Shown here piece after piece: positions 5,892 through 12,049 of a stretch of DNA of 17,787 nt. The DNA comes from Firmicutes bacterium ZCTH02-B6 (GTDB lineage: Bacteria; Bacillota; Limnochordia; Limnochordales; ZCTH02-B6), in contig LZRQ01000055.1 in assembly GCA_002159155.1 (NCBI GenBank), positions 1-17,787 of the forward strand, read 5' to 3'. Each line of letters opens with the position of its first letter. Positions within the stretch are counted from its first letter, which is position 1. The notes under the pieces are model-generated. The model was not told the DNA's origin and did not search any database. It saw nothing but the letters and a program-made list of their open reading frames with translations. The position numbers and the translations under genes were made by a program.

Positions 5892-7580
5892 TCAGACCGA
5901 GCGCACACGGCCTTTGGCGTAGGTCCGGAACACTTTGGTGATCTCCACTTGGAGCTTTTGCCCCACGTACCGGCCGGCGCCTTCGATATCGATGACGTAC
6001 CCCTCAATGCGGGCGATGCCGTCCTTCGGATTGGTCAGATGGGGTTCCTGCACCTGCATGTCCAGCACCTGACCCTCACGCACCGGCAACGCCCGCTGTT
6101 CCAACTCAGCCTTGGGGCCGGCCGCGATCTCCACATCCTCGATGTGCATCCCCTCGGCGCCCTTCACGTAGATGGCTTTACCCGTCCGCTCCTCAAGGCG
6201 CCTAAGGAGCGTGCCGTTAGGGCCGATGATCTGGGCTGCCACCAGCGGGTTACAGGTGACGAGAAACGCTTCCTCGCCGCCAACCCGGGCCCGCCGCTCG
6301 AGCTCCCGCTGGGTCTTGTGGGCGACGGTTTCCTCGGACAGCACGCGGCCCGAACCATCACAGTACGGGCAAGCCCGCTGCAGGCGCGCGCCGATGTCTT
6401 CCGCCACTTTCTTGCGGGTCATTTCCACCAGTCCAAGGCTGGTGAAACCAAGTACATGGGACCGGGTCCGATCGGGCTCAAGGGCCCGTTCCAACGCCTC
6501 AAGCACTTGGCGCCGGTGAGCGTCGGATTCCATGTCGATGAAATCGATGATGATGATGCCGCCAATGTCCCGTAGCCGCACTTGCCGGGCGATTTCCACC
6601 GCCGCCTCCAGGTTGGTCCTGAGCACGGTGTCGGCCAAGTTGGTGCTGCCGATGAAACGGCCGGTGTTAACGTCGATGCTCGTCAACGCTTCTGTGTGGT
6701 CGATGACGATGTAGCCGCCGCTTTCCAGCCACACCTTGCGCTGCAGCGACCGCTCCAGTTGACTTTCAATATCGTAAAACTCGAAGATAGGCTTCTTCCC
6801 CGTATAAAGGTACACACGCGGCTTCATCGACGGCGAGAGCGCGCTCAGTAGCTCCAGCACCGTCTTGTAGACGGTCTCATCGTCCACCACAAAGCGGGAC
6901 ACGTCAGGGGTAAATTCGTCCCGCACGAGCCGATGCACGAGGTCGTAGTCTTGGTACAACAGCGCTGGTGCAGGGCTGGTGGCGGCCAGGCGCTGGATCT
7001 TTTCCCAGACGCCCACGAGAAACCGGCAGTCCTGCGCCAGCACTTCCGCACTTTTGCCCACCGCCAGGGTGCGCACGATAAGCCCCATGCCCTGCGGGCG
7101 GATCTGCTTGGCGATCTCCTTGAGCCGCTGGCGCTCTTCCTCATCGGTGATACGCCGGGACAGGGCAATGTGATCCACCGTGGGCATCAGCACCAGGTAG
7201 CGGCCGGGAATCGTCAAGTTAGTGACGACCCGGGCCCCCTTGGTGCCGATCGGTTCCTTCACCACTTGGACGACGATCTCTTGCCCGACCGTGAGTACAT
7301 CGTCGATCGACCGCGGTCGCGGCGCCTCCAGCATCTCGTCGCTGCCGTTTAAGTGCGCGAGCGCGTCGTCGACGTACAAAAACGCGTTGCGCTCAAGTCC
7401 GATGTTGACAAACGCAGCCTGCATGCCGGGGAGGACGTTTTCCACCCGGCCCTTATAAATGTTGCCGGCCACCGAGTGGTGGGCTTCCCGCTCCAAAAAA
7501 AGCTCCACGAGCCGCCGGTCCTCCAGCACCGCGGCCCGCGTCTCGCCAAAGCTGGCGTTGACCACGATCTCCCGTGTCAT
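5892..7580 (-). CDS. rng: Ribonuclease G/E family endoribonuclease with C-terminal TRAM-like domain
   Basis: Rne/Rng enzymes cut single-stranded, A/U-rich RNA and take part in rRNA maturation and mRNA decay. The 562-residue protein has an S1 domain at about 36-125 (GNIYKGRVENVLPGMQAAFVNIG), the catalytic Mg2+-binding aspartates Asp303 (SIDVNTG) and Asp346 (IIIDFIDME), and the zinc-link CPYC at 404-407. It lacks the long scaffold tail of proteobacterial RNase E. The last 50 or so residues (KDGIARIEGYVIDIEG through QKLQVEITKVFRTYAKGRV) look like a TRAM-type RNA-binding domain, seen in Clostridia-like members. The ATG at 7580 follows AGGAGTGA. It has its own promoter at 7751-7778 and a structured leader of about 165 nt. 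Its place upstream of the rplU cluster is common; here a transporter lies between. Confidence 0.95.
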   Translation of the reverse strand: MTREIVVNASFGETRAAVLEDRRLVELFLEREAHHSVAGNIYKGRVENVLPGMQAAFVNIGLERNAFLYVDDALAHLNGSDEMLEAPRPRSIDDVLTVGQEIVVQVVKEPIGTKGARVVTNLTIPGRYLVLMPTVDHIALSRRITDEEERQRLKEIAKQIRPQGMGLIVRTLAVGKSAEVLAQDCRFLVGVWEKIQRLAATSPAPALLYQDYDLVHRLVRDEFTPDVSRFVVDDETVYKTVLELLSALSPSMKPRVYLYTGKKPIFEFYDIESQLERSLQRKVWLESGGYIVIDHTEALTSIDVNTGRFIGSTNLADTVLRTNLEAAVEIARQVRLRDIGGIIIIDFIDMESDAHRRQVLEALERALEPDRTRSHVLGFTSLGLVEMTRKKVAEDIGARLQRACPYCDGSGRVLSEETVAHKTQRELERRARVGGEEAFLVTCNPLVAAQIIGPNGTLLRRLEERTGKAIYVKGAEGMHIEDVEIAAGPKAELEQRALPVREGQVLDMQVQEPHLTNPKDGIARIEGYVIDIEGAGRYVGQKLQVEITKVFRTYAKGRVRSV

Positions 7581-7604
7581 GCGTGTGGGTCACTCCTGAC
7601 CACT

Positions 7605-7617
7605 CCCAAACGTTGGG
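7605..7617 (-). promoter_or_regulatory. Small hairpin just before the rng ribosome-binding site
   Basis: CCCAA (7605-7609) and TTGGG (7613-7617) form a 5-bp stem with a 3-nt loop, 5 nt upstream of the rng ribosome-binding sequence. On the RNA it is preceded by a U-rich run. It may affect access to the ribosome-binding site. Confidence 0.35.
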
Positions 7618-7650
7618 GAAAAATTGAGAAACGTGTCCTTAGTATGCGAA

Positions 7651-7695
7651 AGCCGGGAGGACGGCTATTCCGTGCACCCGGCCGACCCCCCGGCT
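7651..7695 (-). promoter_or_regulatory. Long hairpin in the rng 5' leader
   Basis: Two 15-nt arms (7651-7665 and 7681-7695) are inverted copies with 13 of 15 matches. On the minus-strand RNA this gives 13 Watson-Crick pairs, one G-U and one U-U mismatch, with a 15-nt loop. It lies about 50-95 nt into the predicted rng transcript. Only three T residues follow it, so it is not a convincing terminator. Between it and the start-proximal hairpin lies an A/U-rich single strand (about 7618-7636), the type of sequence this enzyme family cleaves. Confidence 0.6.
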
Positions 7696-7750
7696 ATACC
7701 CCTGCGATACTCGCTTGTCCCGGAAACGGAGAACGTATGTATAATAATAG

Positions 7751-7778
7751 GTTATCATATTTCATCGCCTCTTGTCAA
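7751..7778 (-). promoter_or_regulatory. Promoter for rng, overlapping the end of the M50 gene
   Basis: A perfect TTGACA (7773-7778) on the minus strand, inside the last codons of the protease gene, is followed after 16 bp by GATAAC (7751-7756, 4/6 to TATAAT). The surrounding 7735-7765 stretch is strikingly A/T-rich against a G/C-rich background, with further TATTAT and TATACA sequences just downstream. Transcription would start near 7744. Confidence 0.6.
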
Positions 7779-8658
7779 TGTAACGGACCTGGACCGCTTC
7801 GGACACCGGCACATCCAGCCCCCGGTCAAATAAGCACTCCAGGATGTCGGCCTCCGCGGCGATGCCCTCCGGGCGCCCCGCCTCATCCACCACCCACACC
7901 AAGTGATAGCGCTGGGGCACAAACCGGTCTACCACGTGGCGAACCGGTGCGTCGGCCCGGGCCACCAGCGCTTCCGCGCCAAGGCAGCCGTTGGCCGCGA
8001 GCGCCTGTTGCTTGCGTATAAGCGACACCATAAAGACGTACCCAGCCGTCTCCGCTTCTCGCCCGGCGGCCAAAAGGACAAACAGCCCAACCAGGGGCAA
8101 GGTGACGCTGGCGTACCCCCCATAGACCAAGCCGGCGCCGCCCACGAGCAGCGCGGCACCCAACGCCTTGCCCAAACGAACGGCCTGATGAGTCGCCCTT
8201 CGATACCCGACACGTCTCGCCCGGTATGCCCGAAAGAGCCGCCCGCCGTCCATCGGCAACGCGGGCAGCAAGTTGAAACCCGCGATGGCCGCATTGGTAC
8301 CTACAAAAAAAGACGCCCAAGCGGCCGGAAACAGTTCATATCGCCACGCCAAGACGCCAAGGCCGAGCAGGACCAGATTCGTCAATGGTCCAGCCAGGGC
8401 GATGCCCGCCTCGACAGCCGGATCCGCTTCCAGCAGGCCTTCCATGCGGGCGACGCCGCCAAAGGGCAACAGCTCGACCTCGGAAACCTGAATCCCATAG
8501 CCCCGGGCTGCCACCACGTGGCCGATCTCATGCAAGAGCGCCACCGCAAAAACGGTGGCTGCCTCAGTAAGCCGGCCCGCCCATGCGGCGGCCAGCAGCA
8601 GCAGCAAAAACCACGGGTTGACGCTGAAACGGATGCCAAACAGCGTCGCCAGCCTCAC
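7762..8658 (-). CDS. M50 site-2-type membrane metalloprotease with C-terminal CBS-like domain (SpoIVFB-like)
   Basis: M50 proteases cut substrates within the membrane; SpoIVFB of Bacillus activates pro-sigma-K during sporulation. The 298-residue protein has the zinc motif HEIGH with His43, Glu44 and His47, and the third ligand Asp137 in NLLPALPMDGGR. These positions equal those of SpoIVFB. About six membrane segments span residues 12-205, and a cytoplasmic tail (about 215-298) with the VVDEAGRPEGIAAEADILE sequence looks like a CBS domain, which senses ATP in SpoIVFB. The GTG at 8658 follows GTGAGG and lies 6 nt after the small upstream gene, so the two are coupled. Position after rodA matches the spoIVFA-spoIVFB place in other Bacillota. 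A role in sporulation is an inference; a general intramembrane protease is the safe call. Confidence 0.9.
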   Translation of the reverse strand: MRLATLFGIRFSVNPWFLLLLLAAAWAGRLTEAATVFAVALLHEIGHVVAARGYGIQVSEVELLPFGGVARMEGLLEADPAVEAGIALAGPLTNLVLLGLGVLAWRYELFPAAWASFFVGTNAAIAGFNLLPALPMDGGRLFRAYRARRVGYRRATHQAVRLGKALGAALLVGGAGLVYGGYASVTLPLVGLFVLLAAGREAETAGYVFMVSLIRKQQALAANGCLGAEALVARADAPVRHVVDRFVPQRYHLVWVVDEAGRPEGIAAEADILECLFDRGLDVPVSEAVQVRYIDKRR

Positions 8659-8664
8659 CGGGCC

Positions 8665-8916
8665 TCACCGCTGGGGATCGTTGGCCGGCGAGCGCCACGC
8701 GTCGCCGAGCACCGGCAGCCAGGACAAATCCGCCCCGGCGAGCCGCGCCCGCAGCTGTTCGATCCACGGCTGGTAGTCGAAGTCCGTGGTGAGCACAAAA
8801 ACCAGGTACTCCTCGACGCCTCGCGTAAAGGGCAGGTTGGCCTCCACGATGGTGGCCGCCAACAGCAGCAGGATGAGGGCAAATAGACCGTTGCGGACAA
8901 AGGCCGTCCCGGTCAA
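8665..8916 (-). CDS. Small single-pass membrane protein in the spoIVFA position
   Basis: This 83-residue protein has one membrane segment (about residues 9-27, LFALILLLLAATIVEA), followed by a short predicted extracytoplasmic stretch with the sequence LVFVLTTDFDYQPWIEQLRARL. I chose the TTG start at 8916 because GGGAGG lies 9 nt upstream; an in-frame TTG at 8964 would add 16 residues but lacks an evident site. The gene follows rodA and ends 6 nt before the M50 protease, exactly where spoIVFA (membrane segment plus LytM/M23 domain) usually lies. The region after the membrane segment recalls SpoIVFA N-terminal parts, but the whole peptidase-like domain is absent and there is no space for it. 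It may be a reduced partner or anchor of the protease. Assignment rests mainly on context. Confidence 0.6.
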   Translation of the reverse strand: MTGTAFVRNGLFALILLLLAATIVEANLPFTRGVEEYLVFVLTTDFDYQPWIEQLRARLAGADLSWLPVLGDAWRSPANDPQR

Positions 8917-8984
8917 CGGCGTCGACCTCCCGTGGGCGGCGTCGCCGCCGGTTGCAGCAGGCAAAGCTCATGGACACTATATGC

Positions 8985-10112
8985 TCAGAAGTGAATTTTC
9001 TTGCGGCGCAAGCCGACGTTGAGCACAAGCCCGATGGACGTTAGGGTGGTCAGCACCGAGGTGCCGCCGTAGCTGATGAGGGGCAGCGGCAGCCCCGTGA
9101 CGGGCATGAGCCCGAGAGTCATGCCGATGTTGATGAGGACGTGGCAGAAGATCATGGACAGCACGCCGGCCACCAGGAGGCTGCCCATACTGTCTTTGGC
9201 CTGGAGCAGGATACGGCCTCCGCGCCAAAATACTACGCCAAACAGAAGGAGGACAAACGCGCCGCCCACAAAGCCAAATTCCTCGCCGATGACAGAAAAT
9301 ATGAAGTCTGTATGCCTGGCCGGCAAGAAGTTGAGCTGCGTCTGGGAGCCGCCAAACAGTCCCTTGCCAAACAGGTTGCCCGAGCCGATGGCGATCATGG
9401 ACTGGATCACGTTCCAACCTTCATCGTGCCGGTAGCGGTACGGGTCAAAGAACACGATCAGCCGATTCACCTGATACGGCTTCAAGACGGGCAGCCATCC
9501 CTGGATGGACCCAACCACGGCCGCAACGGCCGCACCCAAGCCCGCAGCCGTAAGCAGGGCCAGGTTTCTCATGGGCGCGCCCGCAAAAATTAAGACGCCC
9601 AGCGTCATGCCGGCCATGGTCATGGCCGTACCTAGGTCTGGTTGGAGGAGAATGAGCCCCCACATGGGCACGAGCCACGCTAGGGCGATGAAAATGCCCC
9701 GCCAGCCCTCGACCCGCTCCCGGTCTGACAACGCCGACGCGAGCGACAAGGTCAAGCTGATCTTGGCCACTTCCGACGGCTGAAGGCTCAAGGGGCCCAC
9801 CGCCAGCCAGCGCTCAGCCCCCCCGCCGACGCGGCCCACCACCAGCACCGCAGCCAGGAGCAAGAGACTGCCCAGGTAAAACAGGCGCGACAGTTTGATG
9901 AGATGGCGGTAATCAACCGTCAGCACGACAGCCATCGCCGCAAAACCTAAGAGGGCCGCAATGGCTTGCCGCTTCACGTAGTAGAAGGAATCCCCACGGG
10001 TTTCGGCCAACCCTCGGGTGGCGCTGTAGACCACCAAGAGCCCAAACAGGAGCAAGAGAACGACCGCGGACAAAAGGACGACGTCCAAATTGCGCAACCA
10101 TCTGCGATCCAT
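8985..10112 (-). CDS. rodA: Rod-shape peptidoglycan glycosyltransferase RodA (SEDS family)
   Basis: RodA polymerises lipid II into glycan strands for sidewall growth, working with a class B PBP. The 375-residue protein has about ten membrane segments and SEDS signatures: VGPLSLQPSEVAK (about 105-117), LQPDLGTA (156-163), DPYRYRHDEGWN (223-234), and FLPARHTDFIFSVIGEE, whose Asp269 corresponds to the essential aspartate of the family. It ends with GLPLPLISYGGTS followed by a short basic tail. It is RodA rather than FtsW by context (mreBCD and PBP2 in the same cluster) and the HTDFIF form. The ATG at 10112 lies 22 nt after minE and has no strong ribosome-binding site (only GAG next to the ATG), so it may depend on translation of minE. 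Confidence 0.95.
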   Translation of the reverse strand: MDRRWLRNLDVVLLSAVVLLLLFGLLVVYSATRGLAETRGDSFYYVKRQAIAALLGFAAMAVVLTVDYRHLIKLSRLFYLGSLLLLAAVLVVGRVGGGAERWLAVGPLSLQPSEVAKISLTLSLASALSDRERVEGWRGIFIALAWLVPMWGLILLQPDLGTAMTMAGMTLGVLIFAGAPMRNLALLTAAGLGAAVAAVVGSIQGWLPVLKPYQVNRLIVFFDPYRYRHDEGWNVIQSMIAIGSGNLFGKGLFGGSQTQLNFLPARHTDFIFSVIGEEFGFVGGAFVLLLFGVVFWRGGRILLQAKDSMGSLLVAGVLSMIFCHVLINIGMTLGLMPVTGLPLPLISYGGTSVLTTLTSIGLVLNVGLRRKKIHF

Positions 10113-10134
10113 CTCAGAGGGAGCTTACCCCACC

Positions 10135-10410
10135 CTACCGGCCCGCACGCGCCACACCGGCGGCCCGCTTCACGGGGATGGTGGCCACGAGCGCAATGGA
10201 TTCGCCGTCGCGTTCCAGCACCACTTCGGGGCCGCTGTCGTCGATTTCCAGGTACTTGGAGATGACGGCGATCAAGTCTTCCTTTAGCGCTTCCAATGCC
10301 TGGGCGGAGAGCGACGTCCGGTCCTGGACCAGCACGAGCCGGAGGCGTTCCTTGGCCACATGCTTGCTCTGATCCTCGCCCCGAAAGAGCCTCATGAAAA
10401 ATTCCAGCAT
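10135..10410 (-). CDS. minE: Cell division topological specificity factor MinE
   Basis: MinE stimulates the MinD ATPase and drives pole-to-pole oscillation or positioning of the MinCD inhibitor. The 91-residue protein starts MLEFFMRLFRG, an amphipathic membrane-targeting helix, followed by the anti-MinCD segment (AKERLRLVLVQDRTSL) and the topological specificity domain with LKEDLIAVISKYLEID. Length is close to the usual 85-90. I chose the ATG at 10410 because GAGGAGGGG lies 6 nt upstream; a longer in-frame start would overlap the end of minD. It follows minD by 31 nt and precedes rodA. The presence of MinE, rather than DivIVA alone, tells that Min dynamics here are of the MinE-driven type. 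Confidence 0.95.
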   Translation of the reverse strand: MLEFFMRLFRGEDQSKHVAKERLRLVLVQDRTSLSAQALEALKEDLIAVISKYLEIDDSGPEVVLERDGESIALVATIPVKRAAGVARAGR

Positions 10411-10441
10411 GCGCGTCCCCTCCTCAGGCTGCTCGTCACCC

Positions 10442-11257
10442 TCAGGCGCCGCGCACCTTCTTGCGGCCAAGCCCCACCAGGTTGCGCAGGCGGCTCATCC
10501 AGCCGTCCTCCTCGATCTGCATAAAGGGCACTTCTTCGCCTTCGATGCGGCGTACGATGTTGCGGTAGGCCTGGGCCGCCTTTGTGTGTCCGCCGAGCAC
10601 CACGGGCTCGCCGCGATTGGTGGCGACGATGATGGACTCATCGTCGGGGACAACCCCGAGCAGCTCGATGGCGAGAATCTCGATCACGTCGTCGATGTCC
10701 AGCATGTCTCCCCGGCGTACCATCTGGGGGCGAATGCGGTTGATGATAAGCTTGGGATTGGACAGCTCGTTAGCTTCCAAAAGGCCGGTGATGCGGTCCG
10801 CGTCCCGCACCGCCGCCACCTCCGGCGTCGTCACGATGATCGCCTCGTGGGCGCCGGCGATGGCATTGCGGAACCCGTGCTCGATGCCGGCGGGGGAATC
10901 CACCAAAACGTAATCAAACTCTTCTGCCAACTGGGCGCACAACGCCTTCATCTGCTCCGGCGTCACCGCGTCCTTTTCCCGCGTCTGTGCCGCAGGCAAC
11001 AAGAACAACCCGTCCAGCCGCTTGTCCTTGATCAAGGCGTTGCGCAACCGGGCGTGCCCTTCGACGACCTCCACCAGGTCATAGACGATCCGGTTTTCCA
11101 ACCCCATGACCACATCCAGGTTGCGCAGACCAATGTCGGCGTCGACCAGGCAAACGCGCCGCCCGAGCATGGCCAGACCGGCACCCAGGTTGGCCGTAGT
11201 GGTCGTCTTGCCGACTCCGCCTTTACCGCTGGTAATAACGATAACTCTCCCCGCCAT
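10442..11257 (-). CDS. minD: Septum site-determining ATPase MinD
   Basis: MinD binds the membrane as an ATP dimer and recruits MinC to block FtsZ rings at the poles. The 271-residue protein starts MAGRVIVITSGKGGVGKTTTTANLG, the deviant Walker A motif at 11-18 with the signature lysine, followed by VDADIGLRNLD and VLVDSPAGIE (Walker B region). The C-terminus (SRLRNLVGLGRKKVRGA) is a basic amphipathic stretch, the membrane-targeting helix. The ATG at 11257 has AGGAGG 10 nt upstream. It lies between minC (29-nt gap) and minE (31-nt gap), the standard minCDE order. Nothing is unusual in the protein. Confidence 0.97.
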   Translation of the reverse strand: MAGRVIVITSGKGGVGKTTTTANLGAGLAMLGRRVCLVDADIGLRNLDVVMGLENRIVYDLVEVVEGHARLRNALIKDKRLDGLFLLPAAQTREKDAVTPEQMKALCAQLAEEFDYVLVDSPAGIEHGFRNAIAGAHEAIIVTTPEVAAVRDADRITGLLEANELSNPKLIINRIRPQMVRRGDMLDIDDVIEILAIELLGVVPDDESIIVATNRGEPVVLGGHTKAAQAYRNIVRRIEGEEVPFMQIEEDGWMSRLRNLVGLGRKKVRGA

Positions 11258-11286
11258 GGGCCACGAACCTCCTCAACTCGCCGCGG

Positions 11287-11955
11287 TCACGGCACGTACG
11301 CTTCAATCTGGATGCGCTCATCCTGCACCAACGCCACCTCGGGGCCGCTGGGCCCCGGCACCTGGTCGTCGGGCGACCGGGAAATGTAGTGGGCGATGCG
11401 CAACTGCGTCGGCTGCAGCCGCAAGGCGATAACGCGCGCGTCGGTGTTTCCCCGGGCACCTGCGTGCACCACCCCGCGCAGAGCGCCAAACACGATCACA
11501 TGACCCGTGCAGACGACGACCGCCCCCGGGTTGACATCTCCAAGGATCACGACGGAACCGTCAAACTCCAGCCGCTGTCCCGACCGCAGCGTGCGTCGAA
11601 CCAGCAGGCACGGCTCGCCGGGCGGTTCAAGGCCGCCTCGGATGCCGGACACCGCGGGTTCCGGCGCATTCCGCTTTGGTTTGCCGTTGGCGCCGCGCTT
11701 GACCGCGGCCGGATCATCGTCCACCACGGTCAACCCATGCGCCTCGATGAGCTCCCGCAGCACCCGCTGCTCCACGGGGTCCACCTGCCGGTCCCCTAGC
11801 TCGATGCGAACGCTGGCGCCTTGAAAAAAATTCTCCGCCGCCGAGAGCTTGCGCCGCAGCTCCTCCACTACGGCGCCCAAGGGCGCTTCCGGGTCCACCT
11901 GGACCGAAACGCCGGCCCGGCTCCCCTTAAACACGACGGCTTCCTTGCCCTGCAT
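11287..11955 (-). CDS. minC: Septum site-determining protein MinC
   Basis: MinC is the FtsZ-polymerisation inhibitor recruited by MinD. The 222-residue protein has an N-terminal domain (about 1-78, VVFKGSRAGVSVQV then LVEAHGL-like end), a charged Lys/Pro-rich linker (about 82-108) and the C-terminal beta-helix (about 112-222) with RTLRSGQRLEFDGSVVILGDVNPGA and VIVFGALRGVVHAG, which is the diagnostic MinC_C sequence. I placed the start at ATG 11955, with GGAGGA 5 nt upstream, rather than the much longer open frame that runs back over the end of the PBP gene. A hairpin lies in the 94-bp gap before it. Confidence 0.95.
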   Translation of the reverse strand: MQGKEAVVFKGSRAGVSVQVDPEAPLGAVVEELRRKLSAAENFFQGASVRIELGDRQVDPVEQRVLRELIEAHGLTVVDDDPAAVKRGANGKPKRNAPEPAVSGIRGGLEPPGEPCLLVRRTLRSGQRLEFDGSVVILGDVNPGAVVVCTGHVIVFGALRGVVHAGARGNTDARVIALRLQPTQLRIAHYISRSPDDQVPGPSGPEVALVQDERIQIEAYVP

Positions 11956-12018
11956 GGCCGTCCTCCAACAAACCGCACCCGGCGGATTTTGGTAGAACCT
12001 TCGCTGCCGCGGGAACCC

Positions 12019-12036
12019 TTCCTCCTTGTGGAGGAA
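12019..12036 (-). promoter_or_regulatory. Hairpin carrying a ribosome-binding-site-like arm upstream of minC
   Basis: On the minus strand TTCCTCC (12030-12036) pairs with GGAGGAA (12019-12025) over a 4-nt ACAA loop, a perfect 7-bp stem in the PBP2-minC gap. No start codon follows the GGAGGAA. The TTCCTCC arm can equally pair with the true minC ribosome-binding site GGAGGA at 11961-11966. No T-run follows, so it is not a standard terminator. Confidence 0.45.
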
Positions 12037-12049
12037 AAACCGCTGCCAC

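Noticed and set aside
7651..7695. Terminator of the maf-to-M50 operon
   Set aside because: The stem is strong but only three T residues follow, and the rng promoter lies upstream of it, so the stem is in the rng leader. A role as partial terminator is not excluded.
7903..8886. Long plus-strand open frame opposite the M50 protease
   Set aside because: Antisense of a protein with intact catalytic motifs; the plus-strand product is low-complexity and Gln/Arg-rich with no ribosome-binding site support.
8564..9028. Alternative minus-strand frame starting near the end of rodA
   Set aside because: Its product is Arg/Cys-rich with no membrane pattern or family signal, and it overlaps the frame with a clean membrane segment and a good ribosome-binding site.
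10394..11389. Long plus-strand open frame opposite minC/minD/minE
   Set aside because: It is the antisense shadow of three clear genes; its translation is Pro/Arg/His-rich with no recognisable family, as expected opposite G+C-rich codons.
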